From Camarhynchus parvulus (taxonomy: Eukaryota; Chordata; Aves; Passeriformes; Thraupidae), in the NCBI RefSeq assembly GCF_901933205.1, contig NC_044577.1, forward strand, positions 3,979,321 to 4,043,320: a stretch of 64,000 nt of DNA, read 5' to 3'. A model generated the notes under the pieces. The model made no database searches and was not told the origin of the DNA. It saw only the letters and a program-made list of their open reading frames with translations. How positions within the stretch are numbered: the first letter of the stretch is position 1; every line of letters starts with the position of its first letter. The position numbers were made by a program, and so were the translations under genes. Shown piece by piece: positions 26,212-38,993 of the stretch.

Positions 26212-29200
26212 GTTGGAAGAAAAAGATCCTTAAGCCCCATGTATTGAAATGAACTCATGTAATTCATAGGAGCTAAAGGATGAAATAATACAGGATCATA
26301 GCTATTTTTGCCCAGAAAAAAAAATTACATTAATCCTGCCGTCCCTTCACTGCTAGCAGGAGTCACAAAAGGAAATCTCCTGGGTCCTGTGGCAGTAATT
26401 CTGTAGTGACCTTTTTGTGCTTCCCTGCCCTCTGCTCTGCTGTGATGGGAAGGAAAGGGCAGCAATGGGAGATGAGTGAGGGTGTTGCCCCACACTGGGC
26501 AGTCAGAATGAGGGAACCAAGCTGTCCCTGTCATGCTCAGAGCAAAGGCAGCTTAGAGATTCCCCTTCTAAGGGCTGGAGCTGCTCCTTGCCTTCACTCT
26601 GCAGCAGTGGCATGGAGGAAACAAAACCAGCTCATGGCCTAATTCTGATGGGTCAGACATGTTAGCTTTTGAAATGACCAATTCCTCCAGCAGCAGTCAT
26701 AAGCAATTTACAACATCTAGTGATCAAATTAACTGTTTTGCCATTCAAAATAATGCTGCTGATCCTACTCTAGATACTAGTGCTGTGGGAAATAATCATT
26801 ATTAGGTTCAGAATGCAGAGTGGGCACTGTGGCATCTTATTAAAAGCCAAGATTTGCCCAGGCTAATGTTCTAACCTTAAAATTTTTCTAAATATAATTA
26901 GATGTTTGTGTTAAACCAAGAAGTAAACCTGATGTATAATTTGGGGTCACAGATCATTGAAGTCAGTGAATGCACTTTATTAATTTCATATGGAAACTTA
27001 GAGGTCAGGAGAACAGCATGGGAAGAGTGCCCAAATAATGCAGTTTCAAAAAACTGTGATATTCATTCAAGTCCAAGTTTGCTGTAAGAGAACTGTGGAG
27101 TGGGGTCTCAAAATGCTTGTGAAAGCTCTCCCCCTTCCTTGTTGTCTGGACCCTGAGATTTTACACAAGTACAAAATGGGGGCTGGTCAGTGAAGCCCTG
27201 ACAGCAGTTTTGGAGCTCAAGTGATGATGCTCAGCTTTTGGATTAAAAGAAAGAGAAGGCTTTTTGGTACAGAAGGAACAGAACAATATATATCTCAAAG
27301 GCTCAAAAACCAGGCAAGGAACAGAACCTATCTTCAATGAAAAGACAAAAAAGAACAAAGCCAAACCCTTCAAATTTTTGAACCACTCATGGGAGTTTGG
27401 GGCCCTCTTACACCGAAGAGTTAAGCTTAGCCTTGCTAACCCTGTTAATAGATGTTGTTGCTCCCTGGGCTTATCTTGTTCAGCAGGAAGGAGGAAGTGA
27501 AGCAGGCCAGAGGAGCAGCTCTGTAGGAAAAGGGACAGAAGCCATGGCCTCTCTAGGAAGGGAGGAGGTAGCAGTGCCTATCAGTTCTCTGCAGATTTGA
27601 TGCCTACCCTCAAATGTAGTCTGAATTTCTCAAAATGTCAGCTTTGTAAAACAACCTTCCTACTCCTCAGCTGTGGCAGGCAGTGCAGCATTTGTCCTTT
27701 TTATGTCTTTTTGTGTCACAAGTTATAATACAGTTAGGGTGAAAAGAATGAAAAGCATTTAATTACTGGGAAAAAAATGAATGTCCAGGAATCAGAATAT
27801 TTGGAGTCCCAGTCACTGTTTACAGGAAAATGGTTCTCTTTTAAAGCTTGTGCTACTTCACAGATACCATTAATCAGACATCTTATGTTCAGACTCCTTT
27901 TGCCTTAATGCAAAATGGGTTTGTAAGAGCTCCACAAGTAGTACATTTTAGTCTTAAATGTAATTCAGTTTGCAGGAAAGATAAAACCCTGCTACAGGGA
28001 GAGGAGTTCTTGGAGCTGAGCCCACGTTTTTTGAGGATATAGCCTTGATCCCCAAAAGGGTTCATTGCAAACTATTGAAAAGCAAATAATTGTGGGTAAA
28101 AAATTCTGTATGATTGGATTTAATTACTCTCCCTCAGTCTTACTGTGATATTGTTTGATACTGTTGGCTGTGGCCCCACTTATCCTGAGGTTGCTTGTTT
28201 AAAGGCATGATTGCCAAAGTGTGATTTTCAAATTGCTAGACCTGGAATACCAGCTGTTCATCATTCAGGATAACAGGTTGTAGGATATTTCCTGTCTTGT
28301 TTAAGCTTATAAATAACAGTTATTCTCTTCAGAAACATGCAGCAAACCTCTGCTGTCACGAAACAGAAAATGTGTCTTTTCAAATAGCTTAACACAATGA
28401 CCTACTTTGGGCTTCTGTTTTCATAAGGTACTTTAAGTTTTGGAGGTCAGAGTTGACATTCCTCAAAGTAGTTTGTGTTTGGAAGAGTAGTGGCTCTTTT
28501 CCCCACTAGAAATAAGACCCTCTTCTCAGTATGTTGAATTACCCCCTTCTGGTACTATTTACTGCTCATGAAAAATCTTGGCCCAATTACATAAATAAGA
28601 ATTCTTTTGAAACCTTGGCTCTAATAAAGGTTCCCTTCCTCCTCCTGCTGCAGCTCCATGTCTGTTCACCATGGTCAGGGAAAGAGATCATTCTCTCTCT
28701 CTATGCAGGAATTATTTTTATCACCTTCCTCCTCCATCCTCTTCTCCTTAGACCAAGCAACTCTATTCTTACCTGCCCTTATTTTTTACCTCTGATTTTT
28801 TCTCTTTGGGGTTTTTTTCTCTGGGTTTCCCTTGTTTTGAAGTGCAGTGCTGAAACTCAGCTGCTGACTTGCCACAGCTGAGCAGTGTGAAAGGATTATC
28901 TCAGCCACTGCAGCCTCTCTGCACACTGCAGAGGGGTGTTCACCTATTCTTGTGACAAGGTGTCAGAGCCCGTGATGATATCTTAAGGCTGAGGATCAAA
29001 ATGCTTTCCTGAAGAACTCTCTCCTCTTTCTCATTCAGTGTTTGTACAGTGGATTATTTCTGTTTAAGGATAGTCCTTGGCACTTGTCCCTGTGAATTTT
29101 TTCCTTTTTAGACTATTTTTTGGATATGTCAGGACCACTGGAATTCTAATTTTATTCCATGTATATTTGAGAGGTTTTACACCTTCCCATAGTCTGAAAC

Positions 29201-30131
29201 ATATAAGCAGATGTTCTTGTCTGTCCCTCAGGCAGTGGCTGTAGAGAGTCAGAGTAAGGATCCTTGTAGGGCTCCATTTTGACCTCAAGACATCAGAAGT
29301 TGTTCCCTGCACACAGCTACTCAACCAGCTGCCACCCATCCCCAAAGTTTTCCCAAGACTGTCTTTGCATAGTTTGCTGGTAAGAATATTAGGCAGGACA
29401 ACCTGACATTCCAACTCAAGTAGAAGAATGTATATTTGCTAGAAAGATGTTATGTTTTTTTTGAAGTGTTGGCCTTGTGCAGTGAGCCAGGGGCTCCTGA
29501 TGTGAGCACCTCTGTGATGTTCCACATCCTCCTGCTGGGCTGGCTGGTGGGAGGCAGCAGTCCAGGCCCAGCAGCTCTTCCCACAGGCACCTGCAGAGAA
29601 CAGAAATGCTTTAATCAGAGCTGGAGAAAGGAATGTGTCATGGATTCCCGACTGGTGCTTCTGATCTCCCACAGAGCAGCCGTTCCAGTTGAGGTGGCAA
29701 ATGGGGTTGGACAGAGCTGCTGCTCCTCAAAAGGAGCTCATGTCTGGGTCTGTGTGAAAAGCAGAGCTGCAGGTGTGGGGAGGCACTCATGGGGCTGCAC
29801 ACCAGACTTCTGCAAAGGGATTGTGCTGAGAGCCTTGAGGCACCTCTGCAAGCACAGATCCAGGCTGCAGCACTCAGGGCAGCATAAATCCACCTCATGT
29901 TTTTTTCACGTGGTGGCTTCTTCTCCAGAGTAAATATTTGTGTCATACAGAAGGTTAAGGAACACAAAATGAAACACCGGCCAACCTCACAAGGCCGTAG
30001 TGTCTGTCAGAAAATCAAGATGCTGGCTCTGTGTTCAAGTGGCACCTCAGGCTGTGTGAGCACAGGGAAGCATCAGGCTGCTACTGCACTTATTCCTAGT
30101 AGGAAAAATGGATCGTTTTGGTGTGGATGGT

Positions 30132-30882
30132 TGTCTTGGTTTGAAAAGACATGTGTCTGCTAAGGAAGGCAGGAGCCTCCCTTGAAATGGAAAATGTAAA
30201 CCCCCTGCCTCCAAATTATTATAATTTTGAAATTAAGGAGCTCTCAGGCAAAGATATGGGAATAGGAATAACAGTTCTTTACTAGGAAAATTAAAATAAT
30301 TATGCAGTAATACAAAAAAAACAGTGGCAGAGTCAGAACAGGAGCTGACCCCCTGTGTGTCAGGGTGGTGGCACAGTCCCATCCCATGGGGGCTCAGCCC
30401 TCCTGCAGTGCCAGCTGTGGTTCTGCTGGAGCAGGATCCTGCACAAGGGGGGAGTTTTCCTCTGAAGCTCCAGGGCTGCTGGAGATGGGCCTGGGCTCCC
30501 TCTGGGAATGCAGGGGAGAAGAAAGCTGCTCCTCTGGGAATGCAGTGGGCAAAGGCTGCTGTGCTGCTCCAAATGTCAGATTGTATCCAGGTAGGAATGC
30601 TTGGGGCTCCTCCCCTGGGCAGAGCAGCTCCCAGTGGGATGATGGAATTTTATCAGCCATGCAGGGACACTCAGTGGCCATGAACAGAAGAGATCTCCTG
30701 GAGGGAGGATGGGTTGTGGAAGAGATAAAGAACACTGCCCCACCTGGTTTTATCAGCTGGGCCATTAACAGAAGATATCCCCCAGAGTTATGAGGGATGA
30801 GTCATGGAAAAGATAAAGTACACTGCCCCAGCTGGTAATAGAATCCATACTTTTGGTTCCATCTTGCACTGCACCTAAGACA
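30132..30882 (-). mobile_element. 751 bp ERV solo LTR with 5 bp target-site duplication
   Basis: The ends are TGTCTT at 30132 and AAGACA at 30882, a perfect 6 bp inverted pair. The insertion is bracketed by ATGGT (30127-30131 and 30883-30887). On the minus strand the polyadenylation signal is probably the AGTAAA variant at 30278-30283, followed by a U5 ending CCAAGACA. The sequence resembles abundant passerine ERV LTRs. Near its minus-strand 5' end it carries two copies of an approximately 80-100 bp block (about 30650-30832). A 5 bp duplication is more typical of ERVL-like integrases than of betaretrovirus-like ones, but the class is unproven. Confidence 0.9.
30650..30832 (-). repeat. tandemly repeated block inside the 751 bp LTR (U3)
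   Basis: Plus-strand copies beginning 'ttatcagc' at about 30650 and 30751 both contain a 'gccat-aacagaag' segment and an 'agataaag-acactgcccca-ctggt' segment. Units differ in length because of indels. U3 repeats of this type often hold enhancer motifs; no particular factor is claimed here. Confidence 0.7.
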
Positions 30883-33783
30883 ATGGTGCAATGTTAATTC
30901 CACCATCTGGGTATAACTATTAGAGGAAAATGTTTGCAGCTGAAAATATTGGATCTATGAAATTCCTGCTTTTGCCAACTGTTTGCTTACTTTGGTGCGG
31001 AAGTTACCAGTGCTGCATTTCTTTAGAGGAACAAAGTATGGGTATTTCCTCATGAGGCTCCAGCCCTGCTGAGAGATCTGAAGTAGACCTCTAAATTTAC
31101 TCTGTCCTTTTCCAGTACATCCCAGCTGGCAAACATTTCCAAAGAATGGTGTGGGAATTGTGGCTCCCACAGGTCTGGTTGCTGCGTCCCTTTGCCTTGC
31201 TGACAGTGAACTGTCACCTCCTGAAGTCTTGTCCTTTGGTCACTTTCTGTGATGCATCTTGTACTGTGGGTTTCCACAGACACTGTAGGTCTCTGTATTG
31301 CTGCTGGACAGAGTCTGTGCTCCTGAGAGTCTCTGACTCCCCAAGTTCAGCTGCACGGCCCAAAATATTTGGCTTGGAACAGAACCCACCCCAGCATGGA
31401 CATAGGTTAAACACAGAGTGTTGTGCTGAGCAGGTGGGAAGGAGAGGTGGGCAGTTTTTATTTGGAAGGGTCAATAGTTTGAAAAAAATCAGCCCATTCC
31501 AAGAGCAGTGGATTTTTTCTCAATATTTAATTCTCAGTGTTTAATCTGGTGTATGAAAATGTTATTTGTCAACAGCAAGTTAAAGGAAATAATGTACTAA
31601 AGGGAGCTGCTGAGCAAGGAAACTGGGAAGTAGTGATGGAGATCAGCCAGTAGTTGGAGTTTGCTGCCTTAAGTGTTTCCATGTGTTGCAGCTGCATTCT
31701 GAAATGGTTTATTTGTCTAGAACACAATTACTCCTTTTTTGTTATTATTAATTTTTTTCATCCTTGGACCAGTAATTTCAATGTCTGTGGCATCACATCC
31801 CTGATTTGGGAAGCAGAGTGACCATTGCTTCTAGGCAGGTGCTGGTGAAGCTTTTTCTACTGACAGTATGGATCTGTGCTGGGTGGGATGGTGCAGGAGA
31901 GCCATTCTGAAGAATCGTCTCTCATGGAGCAAGGAATTATTCTGGAGCCTTCAGCATGTGCTGCCTTTCCTTCCCTGGCCTGATGTTGAAATATGATGGC
32001 CAGCCTTCACTGGAGAGGCTTTGCCTTTTCAAGGGGAAAAATTGACCCTTCCCTCTTTTTCAAGTTTGTCTAGCTTTTCTTTCCTCTGGTTTTGAGGAGC
32101 TTTTTAAATTTTCTGTTTGTGTTTATTCTTGGTTTACTGAAAAAGCAGCAGAGGATTTTGTGTATACAGCAGCAAAGTTAAAACAATCAAAGCAATAGGA
32201 TTTAATTACAGGTTGGCAAGTCAATAATGTTATTTATAACACAGGTGTTGTATGAGCAATTTCTATTTGTTAGTCTAATGCTCTTTTCCTTCCTGTCTGA
32301 AAGTCATTGCTGTATTTCCAAATTCTGGTTTGGCTCACTGATGATAAGTTTAGCAGTTTTTATTTGAAGGTTGCAGAAATATAGGACTTATTATTTCTTT
32401 CTTCTTTTGCAGGCATGAAAATAATACTAATAAAAACATTTTAGATTTACACTGTTAAGAGTGTTGCTTCATTTCTTCTGTGAGAACTGGAGAAAAATAG
32501 ACTAAAGCATCAATATCAAAATCTAGCCCCTAGGATAGCTACAGAATATTGTCTTCAATTTAAGAAGAAAAAATTTTGAAATTCCCAAGGGAAGTTTCTG
32601 TATTTTTTGGACTGAATCATTGAAGTGGGAATATCAGAGTCATCATTCTCGATTTTTTATTTTAAATAAAAGAGCTCAAAAGCTTCAAGGAAAAAAAAAC
32701 TGTTCAATGTAGAAGAGAGTAGGGAATGCTATAAACATAGCAGCTCTAATTTAAACCCATCTTTATACACAGAACATTTTCTTGTGTATTTTTATTCCCT
32801 TATCTCTTGCTCCTGGTAAATACTCCTGTCTCCTGAATTTCTCCATGTCTTGTACAAAAAACTTCATAAACCAAATGTTTATGCATATAGTGGACTGCAG
32901 CCTGCTTTGAGGTGTAAATCAGCTTTTGAGAAAGCCTGTGCAACAGTGAATGTCTGGTGGAGGAAGCTAAAAGGGACATTGCTTGTTAACTGAAAGTGCA
33001 AGAAGTGCATTATTTCTCATTTTTGGTATTGGGAAAGAGCTGTGTCTGCTACTTTGTGGTAACCTTTTTTTCTCTTTTTTTTTTTTTTTGAAAGATAGTG
33101 ACTGCTTTTTCTCCTTTGATTTTTAAGATTTGATAAATCCTTTACCAAGAGGAAATACGTATTTATTTTTGAAAATATCTTGCTGTTACTCTCTTCATAA
33201 GCTGTGCACACAGATGAGTAATCAACATATTAAAAAAAACCAAAACAAAACCTCAGTGATTTTCCCATAATGGTAGCTAGCTTTAATCAAAGCTTCAAAA
33301 CATTAATGTTATATTAAAAGCAATCACATTTGCCTTCCACAGGACAATGTGGGTATGAATAAACCAATTTCTTAGGGAGCTGAAGACAGCAAGATCCCTC
33401 CTGGGGCAAGGAGCCAAGGTGCATATTAGCTGTTTAGCCAATGAGCAAACTTGCAAGTTAATAAAAGCACTTAATAATTCTGTTTTGGAGGCGAAGCTGT
33501 GCTGCAGTGGTGGGAGGCCCGAGGTCTCTCGGTGCTGGAGCCCTGTCCCTCAGCAGAGCAGGCAGCAGCAAGATGAAAGATCCTCCCCAGAGCCGCCGTG
33601 ACGTGCGCCTCCAGAATGGGGACAGGAGCTAATTCCTGTTCTGCACACATCTCCCCGTGCTTCTCAGAGAACAGGAGGTGCTTTTTGTTCACTGCTGCAG
33701 TCCAGGCAGATGGCAGATTGCTGCAACCTTTCTGAAGTGTCCCCACAAGGAGAGAGCTCCACCAAGCACAGAGCAAATACCCT
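30883..33783. other. unique-looking intron, no gene
   Basis: The first five bases are the target-site duplicate of the preceding LTR. A T-rich low-complexity run lies at 33066-33090. The 132-codon frame 31146-31544 (+) shows no known motif. Confidence 0.5.
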
Positions 33784-34060
33784 GGGCCTCTGCTGTGAGG
33801 GCTCTGGGAGATTCAATGTTGCAGACTCCTCTCAAGAAGTTGAAAAGTGGTGCAAGTTCATCACTGGTGATTCCTAAAATTGGTCTGATCCAAAGCTGTT
33901 GTAAATCTTGTAAATTGTTGACATTGGCTCTGAGTTGTATTCTCTGAGGCCTAATTGTTTGCTTTGTGATTCTCCATCCCAAGTTTTTCCTTGGTGAGAC
34001 TTCTTGAACTTTTGATGTAGAGACTTGCAATCCTGCGTTTTGAACTTGCATTTCTTTGTG
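33784..34060 (-). pseudogene. ERV pol fragment: reverse transcriptase thumb/connection region (betaretrovirus-like)
   Basis: An open frame on the minus strand (part of 33689-34090) contains segments typical of ERVK/betaretrovirus-like RT just after the catalytic core. These are LGWRITKQTIRPQ, then NVNNLQDLQQL, WIRPILGITSDELAPLF and ESPRALTAEAQ. About five residues usually found between 'QQL' and 'WIRP' are missing, and similarity stops after 'EAQ'. The catalytic YxDD segment, RNase H, integrase, gag and protease are absent. It cannot encode an enzyme. It lies directly against the LTR at 34061-34564, suggesting a provirus that lost nearly all of its interior. Confidence 0.85.
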
Positions 34061-34564
34061 TGTTGGGACTGCAAAAATGGCACCCACCAAATACCACGCT
34101 CACAGGCAGCAGCTGGTGCTCTACAATGGAGGAGGCAGGAAGGGTCTTTGTGCAGGTTTCCAGTGGTAGTTTATTTCACCTACACACTAAAAGAGTCCAG
34201 GAACAAAGACAGGGAGAAGGAGAGGATCCTGGGTTATATGCTGGTACAAAGGGTGGAGCCAACAGCAACAACCAATCACCTGAAGGTGTGGGTGGGAAAA
34301 GGATTACAGTGACCAATAGAGAAACACAAGGGTAAACAGACAGGGCTACGGACCAACGAGGGTACAAAGAACAAAGAAAGTTCTAGAACCTTGACGATAT
34401 ATGGTTAACAGGCGGTTGAATGCCCAATGGGCCAACAGGGTGGGGTGGCACTGGGCTTGATTGACAGCATGTCACAGGAGTCCATGGGAGAGGTTAAAGT
34501 TCTGGGGACATTCTCCCAGGGCATAGCCCCAGGAAGTCCCTGAGCAGGCACACAGGCCTCCACA
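34061..34564 (-). mobile_element. ERV LTR (5' side of a deleted provirus), minus orientation
   Basis: On the minus strand it begins TGTGGAGG at 34564 and ends CCCAACA at 34061 (TGT...ACA). A TATA-like TATAA-type box lies at about 34235-34239 and AATAAA at 34170-34175. The RT fragment begins immediately after the terminal ACA, with no primer-binding site, leader or gag between. Flanks do not match as a target-site duplication. Ends are inferred from terminal dinucleotides and motif order. Confidence 0.7.
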
Positions 34565-35109
34565 GTTCCTCTCCCACCATTGCATGCAGGGTGAAGTGGT
34601 TTTCTTCTTCCAGCCCCATAATAGCCCGAGAGCAGCCCTTCCCCAGCCGCAATGTAAAGGAGCACCTTATGATTTGAGGTTAAGATAATGTTCTTTGTTC
34701 TGCTGGCCCCAGGGAGCCTTTGACAAAGCATTTCAAATGGAAGCCTTCAAGACTTCCCCTGCTTGCCTGATGCTGCAGCTGTTCTTTTTCTGTCTGCTGG
34801 TTTTGGCTGGCAGAGGATCTCACGTTGTCAGTGTCTGTAGCTGTGCAGCACCCTCAGGAGTCAGAGGCTTGCTGTTGTGTCTGTAGAGGCAGGATAGGGA
34901 TAACCTGCCCAAGGGAGCAGAAAATTTTGGCGCATAGCAAGAAAATTACACCTGGGTCTTCTGGGTCCCAGATCTTGCTGCAGCCACCAACAAATTCTGT
35001 TCTCAGAATTATAGCTCTCCCTTCCTGTTCTAGCAGGGTGTCCAAAGTGACTGTATTACCAGGTGTGTGGTCAAGTAGATTAAAAAAAAAAAAACCAACA
35101 CAAGAGACC

Positions 35110-35278
35110 TTTACCTTGCTTTTGTAGAAGTGTTGCAGTTGCCCAGGCAGGGAGCAGGAGGTGCCACCAAATGTCTCAGGTGACTCAGCTGTCTCAGGTG
35201 GCTCCAGAAGTTGTTTTTTGAGTAAAGTGGAGGTGAATTTACTGACAATGAGACCAAATTGCTCTCTAAGTTCTTAGA
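35110..35278. repeat. dispersed direct repeat, copy 1
   Basis: Shares with 36372-36511 an ordered series of matches: 'ttacc-tgcttttg', 'gcccaggca', 'gagcaggagg', 'tgtctcaggtggctccaga', 'tggaggtgaatt' and 'ctctctaagtt'. This copy has extra bases including a partial internal duplication of 'ctcaggtg'. No transposon family was recognised. Confidence 0.85.
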
Positions 35279-36080
35279 AGTAATACTTAGTTATTGTGGT
35301 CAATAAACCACAGTGCTTCTGGAAGAACTGGGGTTTTAACTTGGGAAATGGGGTTCTCTTTATCAGGTAAAGATCAGAGATGGTTTGGCTTTAGCAGATG
35401 AAGACCAGGAATGCAGGAAACATCTTATCTATTTTCCTTTGAGAGATGTTCCATGATACACTTTGTGCAGTACTTTTTCAAAGGCAGGTTAGTTCAACAG
35501 CAATATTTAGAGCTATAATTAAGAACACAAACCTATGGTACTGGTCTTACATGCAAAGAAGGCTGTTTTAAAATTACAGCAGGTACTGAGAAAGGCAAAC
35601 AATCCAGGTGCATGGAGTTGCTGCTTTATAAGGAGTGTCTGAAAAGTCTGAGACTTCACTTTGGACAGTTGAAGGGTGTGTGATTATCATCTGAAAAATC
35701 AGGAAGGCAATGGATGAGTTGAATTTAGAATTACTGATCACTAAATGCTGCGATGTTAGAGCAAGGGGCACTCAGTGAAATAAGTACAAGATTGATTTCT
35801 AGGAGATAAAACAAAGGATTTCTTTGCACAGGAGGTGGTGAACACCTGGTGGTGAACACTCTCTCCCTTGTAAGTCTGGAAAGATAGGTAGTGCTGGCAG
35901 GCTCAAAAGGGTTTGGCCAAGCTCAGTGAGGACAGGTTCATAAATGGCTGGAAAGGGACTGGACATCCCCAAAGCAACATCTGTGGGTAGAGGGGCTGTT
36001 GAAGGAGAAGCCAGGCCACCTCCTCTCCCTAAGGACCAGCCATTTTGCCATCTGGACTGGACTGCCAGGCCACTGGCATG

Positions 36081-36203
36081 TCCCAGCCAGACATTTCTGG
36101 TGCTTAATAGACACACTGGACACCTTCCCCAAGTGCCCAATCCCAGACAGACATTTCTGTACTTAATAGACACACTGGACACCTTCCACAAGTGCCCGAT
36201 CCC
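36081..36203. repeat. two-copy tandem repeat, about 60 bp period
   Basis: Adjacent units at 36081-36140 and 36141-36203 share 'cagacatttctg', 'cttaatagacacactggaca' and 'ccttcc-caagtgccc'. The few differences include a one-base indel. Confidence 0.93.
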
Positions 36204-36371
36204 CATTCAGTTAGCGCTGCAAATATATGCACCTCTGCCCTTAGCATTTTCTTTGTGAGGCATTTGTTTTACACTGGGGAGGAAACAGAAGCTGCTGAGA
36301 ATCCTGAAAGTTTTCTGCTTTTCTGAGTAAATGCTTATCCATTCCACAATCCACCACAAAGCCTGCTGCCC

Positions 36372-36511
36372 ATTACCCTGCTTTTGCACTGCCCAGGCAA
36401 AGAGCAGGAGGCACCACCAAGTGTCTCAGGTGGCTCCAGATGTTGTTCTTTCAGTAAAAATGGAGGTGAATTCAGTGACAATGAGAACAAATTACTCTCT
36501 AAGTTATTAGG
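36372..36511. repeat. dispersed direct repeat, copy 2
   Basis: Second copy of the segment at 35110-35278, about 1.26 kb downstream in the same orientation. The spacer between the copies contains the 60 bp tandem repeat. Confidence 0.85.
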
Positions 36512-38993
36512 ACCAAAAAAGCATCATCACTTTAGGAACTTCTCTTAGCTCCCCTGACAGCTATTTTGTCTTGTCTCCTTAAAAACTTGAAAGCTTGCTG
36601 TGTAAAATTGTTGTGTATTATCTTTAACAAGTGGCTTGGAATGCGCTCAGAGTGAGCATGCCAAACTTCCTAAAGATTTGAAAGTTTCAGGCAAATATAA
36701 TGAAAATAAGTATTCATCACACAGTGCTGTCATCCCTTGTCTTAAAGGAAGCCCTTTCATGACCTTTCTTGTGAAAAGGTAATGAGGAAAACATTTCTTG
36801 GCTTTTTATGCATTTCTAATCAAAATGATAATGAGAAGAAGCAGTTCACTCTCTCATGGTATGTTTTATTTCAGTCCTCTCTGCTAGTTTTGTGCAACTG
36901 CTAATATCTCGTTATCATCATATTCTCCTGTCAAGATTTCAAGGCAGGAGGGAGCTTTCTGACAGGACAACCTTACTATTGCCTGGGGAAGCATATTTTT
37001 AGTTTCCCAAGATAATGCACACTTTCTTTTTAGATTCTGCACATTTTGAGAAAAGATCTTAATTAGAGTTAGTTGTGAACATGATGAAAATGTAAAACCT
37101 GTTTATTTCAGTTTTCATGCACTCCACTTTTTGCAAGACGTTTTGAGTACTGTAAACTAGCAAGAAAGAGCAGAAAATACCCTTCTAATTAAGTAATATA
37201 CTAAATATTCCCTTTGCAGTAATGCTCCTGTTTTAGCAGTTATCCCTTTTTCTCACTCCCAGCTGGGAACACGCTCTTCTGTTCTTTATTATGCACTAGA
37301 GAGTGTTTTGAGCCTAATTGGTGGAAGGACAGATCATTTCAGGGCTTGTCCTGTGGGCTTTTTTTGGGCCATGAAACTGTCTAAGTGGGACCCTGGCAAA
37401 GCTGCAAGTGAATCATGTTCAGTGGCAATATGTGCTTCTCTCAGAACTGGATTGATTTTGTAGGGGAGGCTGTTTCAGCAGAAGTTACTTTGGGGATTTC
37501 CTAACTCTCCCAGGATAGTTCTGCTGATGCACTATCTCAGCTTTTTATTTAAAAAATACTTTTTGCTTTGAATATTTTCCTTTGTAATATATATTAAATT
37601 TTTCTCAGGGCAAATCAAAGGGAAATATTTACATTTGCTGAAATGAAATGTTTCAAGTGATCTGAAAAAGGGATCTTTTTTTTTGCTAGAGGAATTTAAA
37701 TTTTTGACTTTCAGCTTAAAAGACAATGAAGTCAGACTTCAGAATTTCCAATCTCCTGAAAACAAGACTTGCAGGCTTCACCTAACATGGTTATGAAACT
37801 ATTTCCCATGTTTTCTCTCTGTAGCAGCTCTACAGCTGGATTATTTTCTCATCTACAACAACATGTCTTCACTTACTGGTTCAGGAAACTAGGCCAGATA
37901 ATACTAATAATTTAATCCCAAATCAAAACATCACTTAGAAATTTATCTCTCTCCTGCAGCAATTCAGTCCTGGGTGGTGGAGACATTTCATTGGCCAAAG
38001 CAGTCAGTGCAGAAAACAGTGTTGGGCCAGCAGAACCAGCACAGCTATTTTGGCACTCTCTGGATGCAGCAGGATTTGCCAGGGGAGCCTGTAAATACAT
38101 AATAATGATAAAATCTCCCACTCCTTTGAGGCTGTGATCCTCACACTGCACCACTGAAGTTTGTTTGGGCTTTATCAAAAAAACCAATGTCTCCTGCTGT
38201 TTTTAAATAGGGTGACCCCTGGCTAGTTACACTGCAGTAGTGATAGTAAAACTAACAAATCCTTGTTTTTCTTGCTGCTGTGGCCAGCCTGGGAGTCCCT
38301 GGAAATGCTGTCTTATCTGCCTCCATTTTTTGGCTTAGGAGAGACTTTCTCTTCTAAAACAGTTTCAAGTTTCCTACATCACTTTTTTTTTTCTCTTCCC
38401 AGTGTTATAATAGATTTCAGGAATTAGTCATCTCAAGGTGGCTTGTCATTGGAGTGATTTGTTTAGATCTGAGCTTTCTGTGATGTCACATTGGAAATTT
38501 TAATGAGGAATGTGCTTCTTCTGCTGTGAGAAGTGAGAACCCTAAGTGCTCACTGATGGTGAAACCTCCCCTTCCCTGGGGGTCTGCAGCACATGGTGCA
38601 GCACTGGGACAGACCATCAGGTCCAAGCCTGCACCTCCCAGTGCTCTAGCAGGATCCTGCTAAATTCCACAGGAACTCAAGAAAAGCATTTCCTCAATGC
38701 CAGGCCCTTGACTTTTACCACAACCTCCCCAACCCACTTTCCCAGAGGAAGCTGCAGCTGGGCACAAGGCATGGCATTCGCAAGGGATGCTCATCAGGTT
38801 TTTTAACTCTCAAGAGACCAAAACCTTGGCACTCTGCACACACCCCTTCTACCAGCTGTTACAATCTAAATTAATACAGAAGACCAAAGGAAACTAAGCC
38901 TCTGTGAATCAAATGGATTGAACCCAGAAAGGTTTGAAATACACCCAAAAACATGATGAAAACCAAATGAGGTGCCAAAGAACTTGATCTATT

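Larger units (their letters stand above)
22703..30131. other. unique-looking intron, no gene
   Basis: An 11-base G run lies at 22984-22994 and a long poly-T at 26195-26211. The 165-codon frame at 29436-29933 (+) lies in locally GC-rich sequence with competing frames on the other strand, so I do not call it. Nothing else is recognised. Confidence 0.5.
34565..38900. other. intron with local duplications, no gene
   Basis: Contains the direct repeats at 35110-35278 and 36372-36511 and the 60 bp tandem repeat at 36081-36203. A poly-A run lies at 35082-35094. The 135-codon frame at 35799-36206 (-) runs through the tandem repeat and is not credible as a gene. Confidence 0.5.

Noticed and set aside
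29436..29933. 165-codon open frame (+)
   Set aside because: Minus-strand frames are open over the same bases; the composition is low-complexity Cys/Ser/Gly with no known domain.
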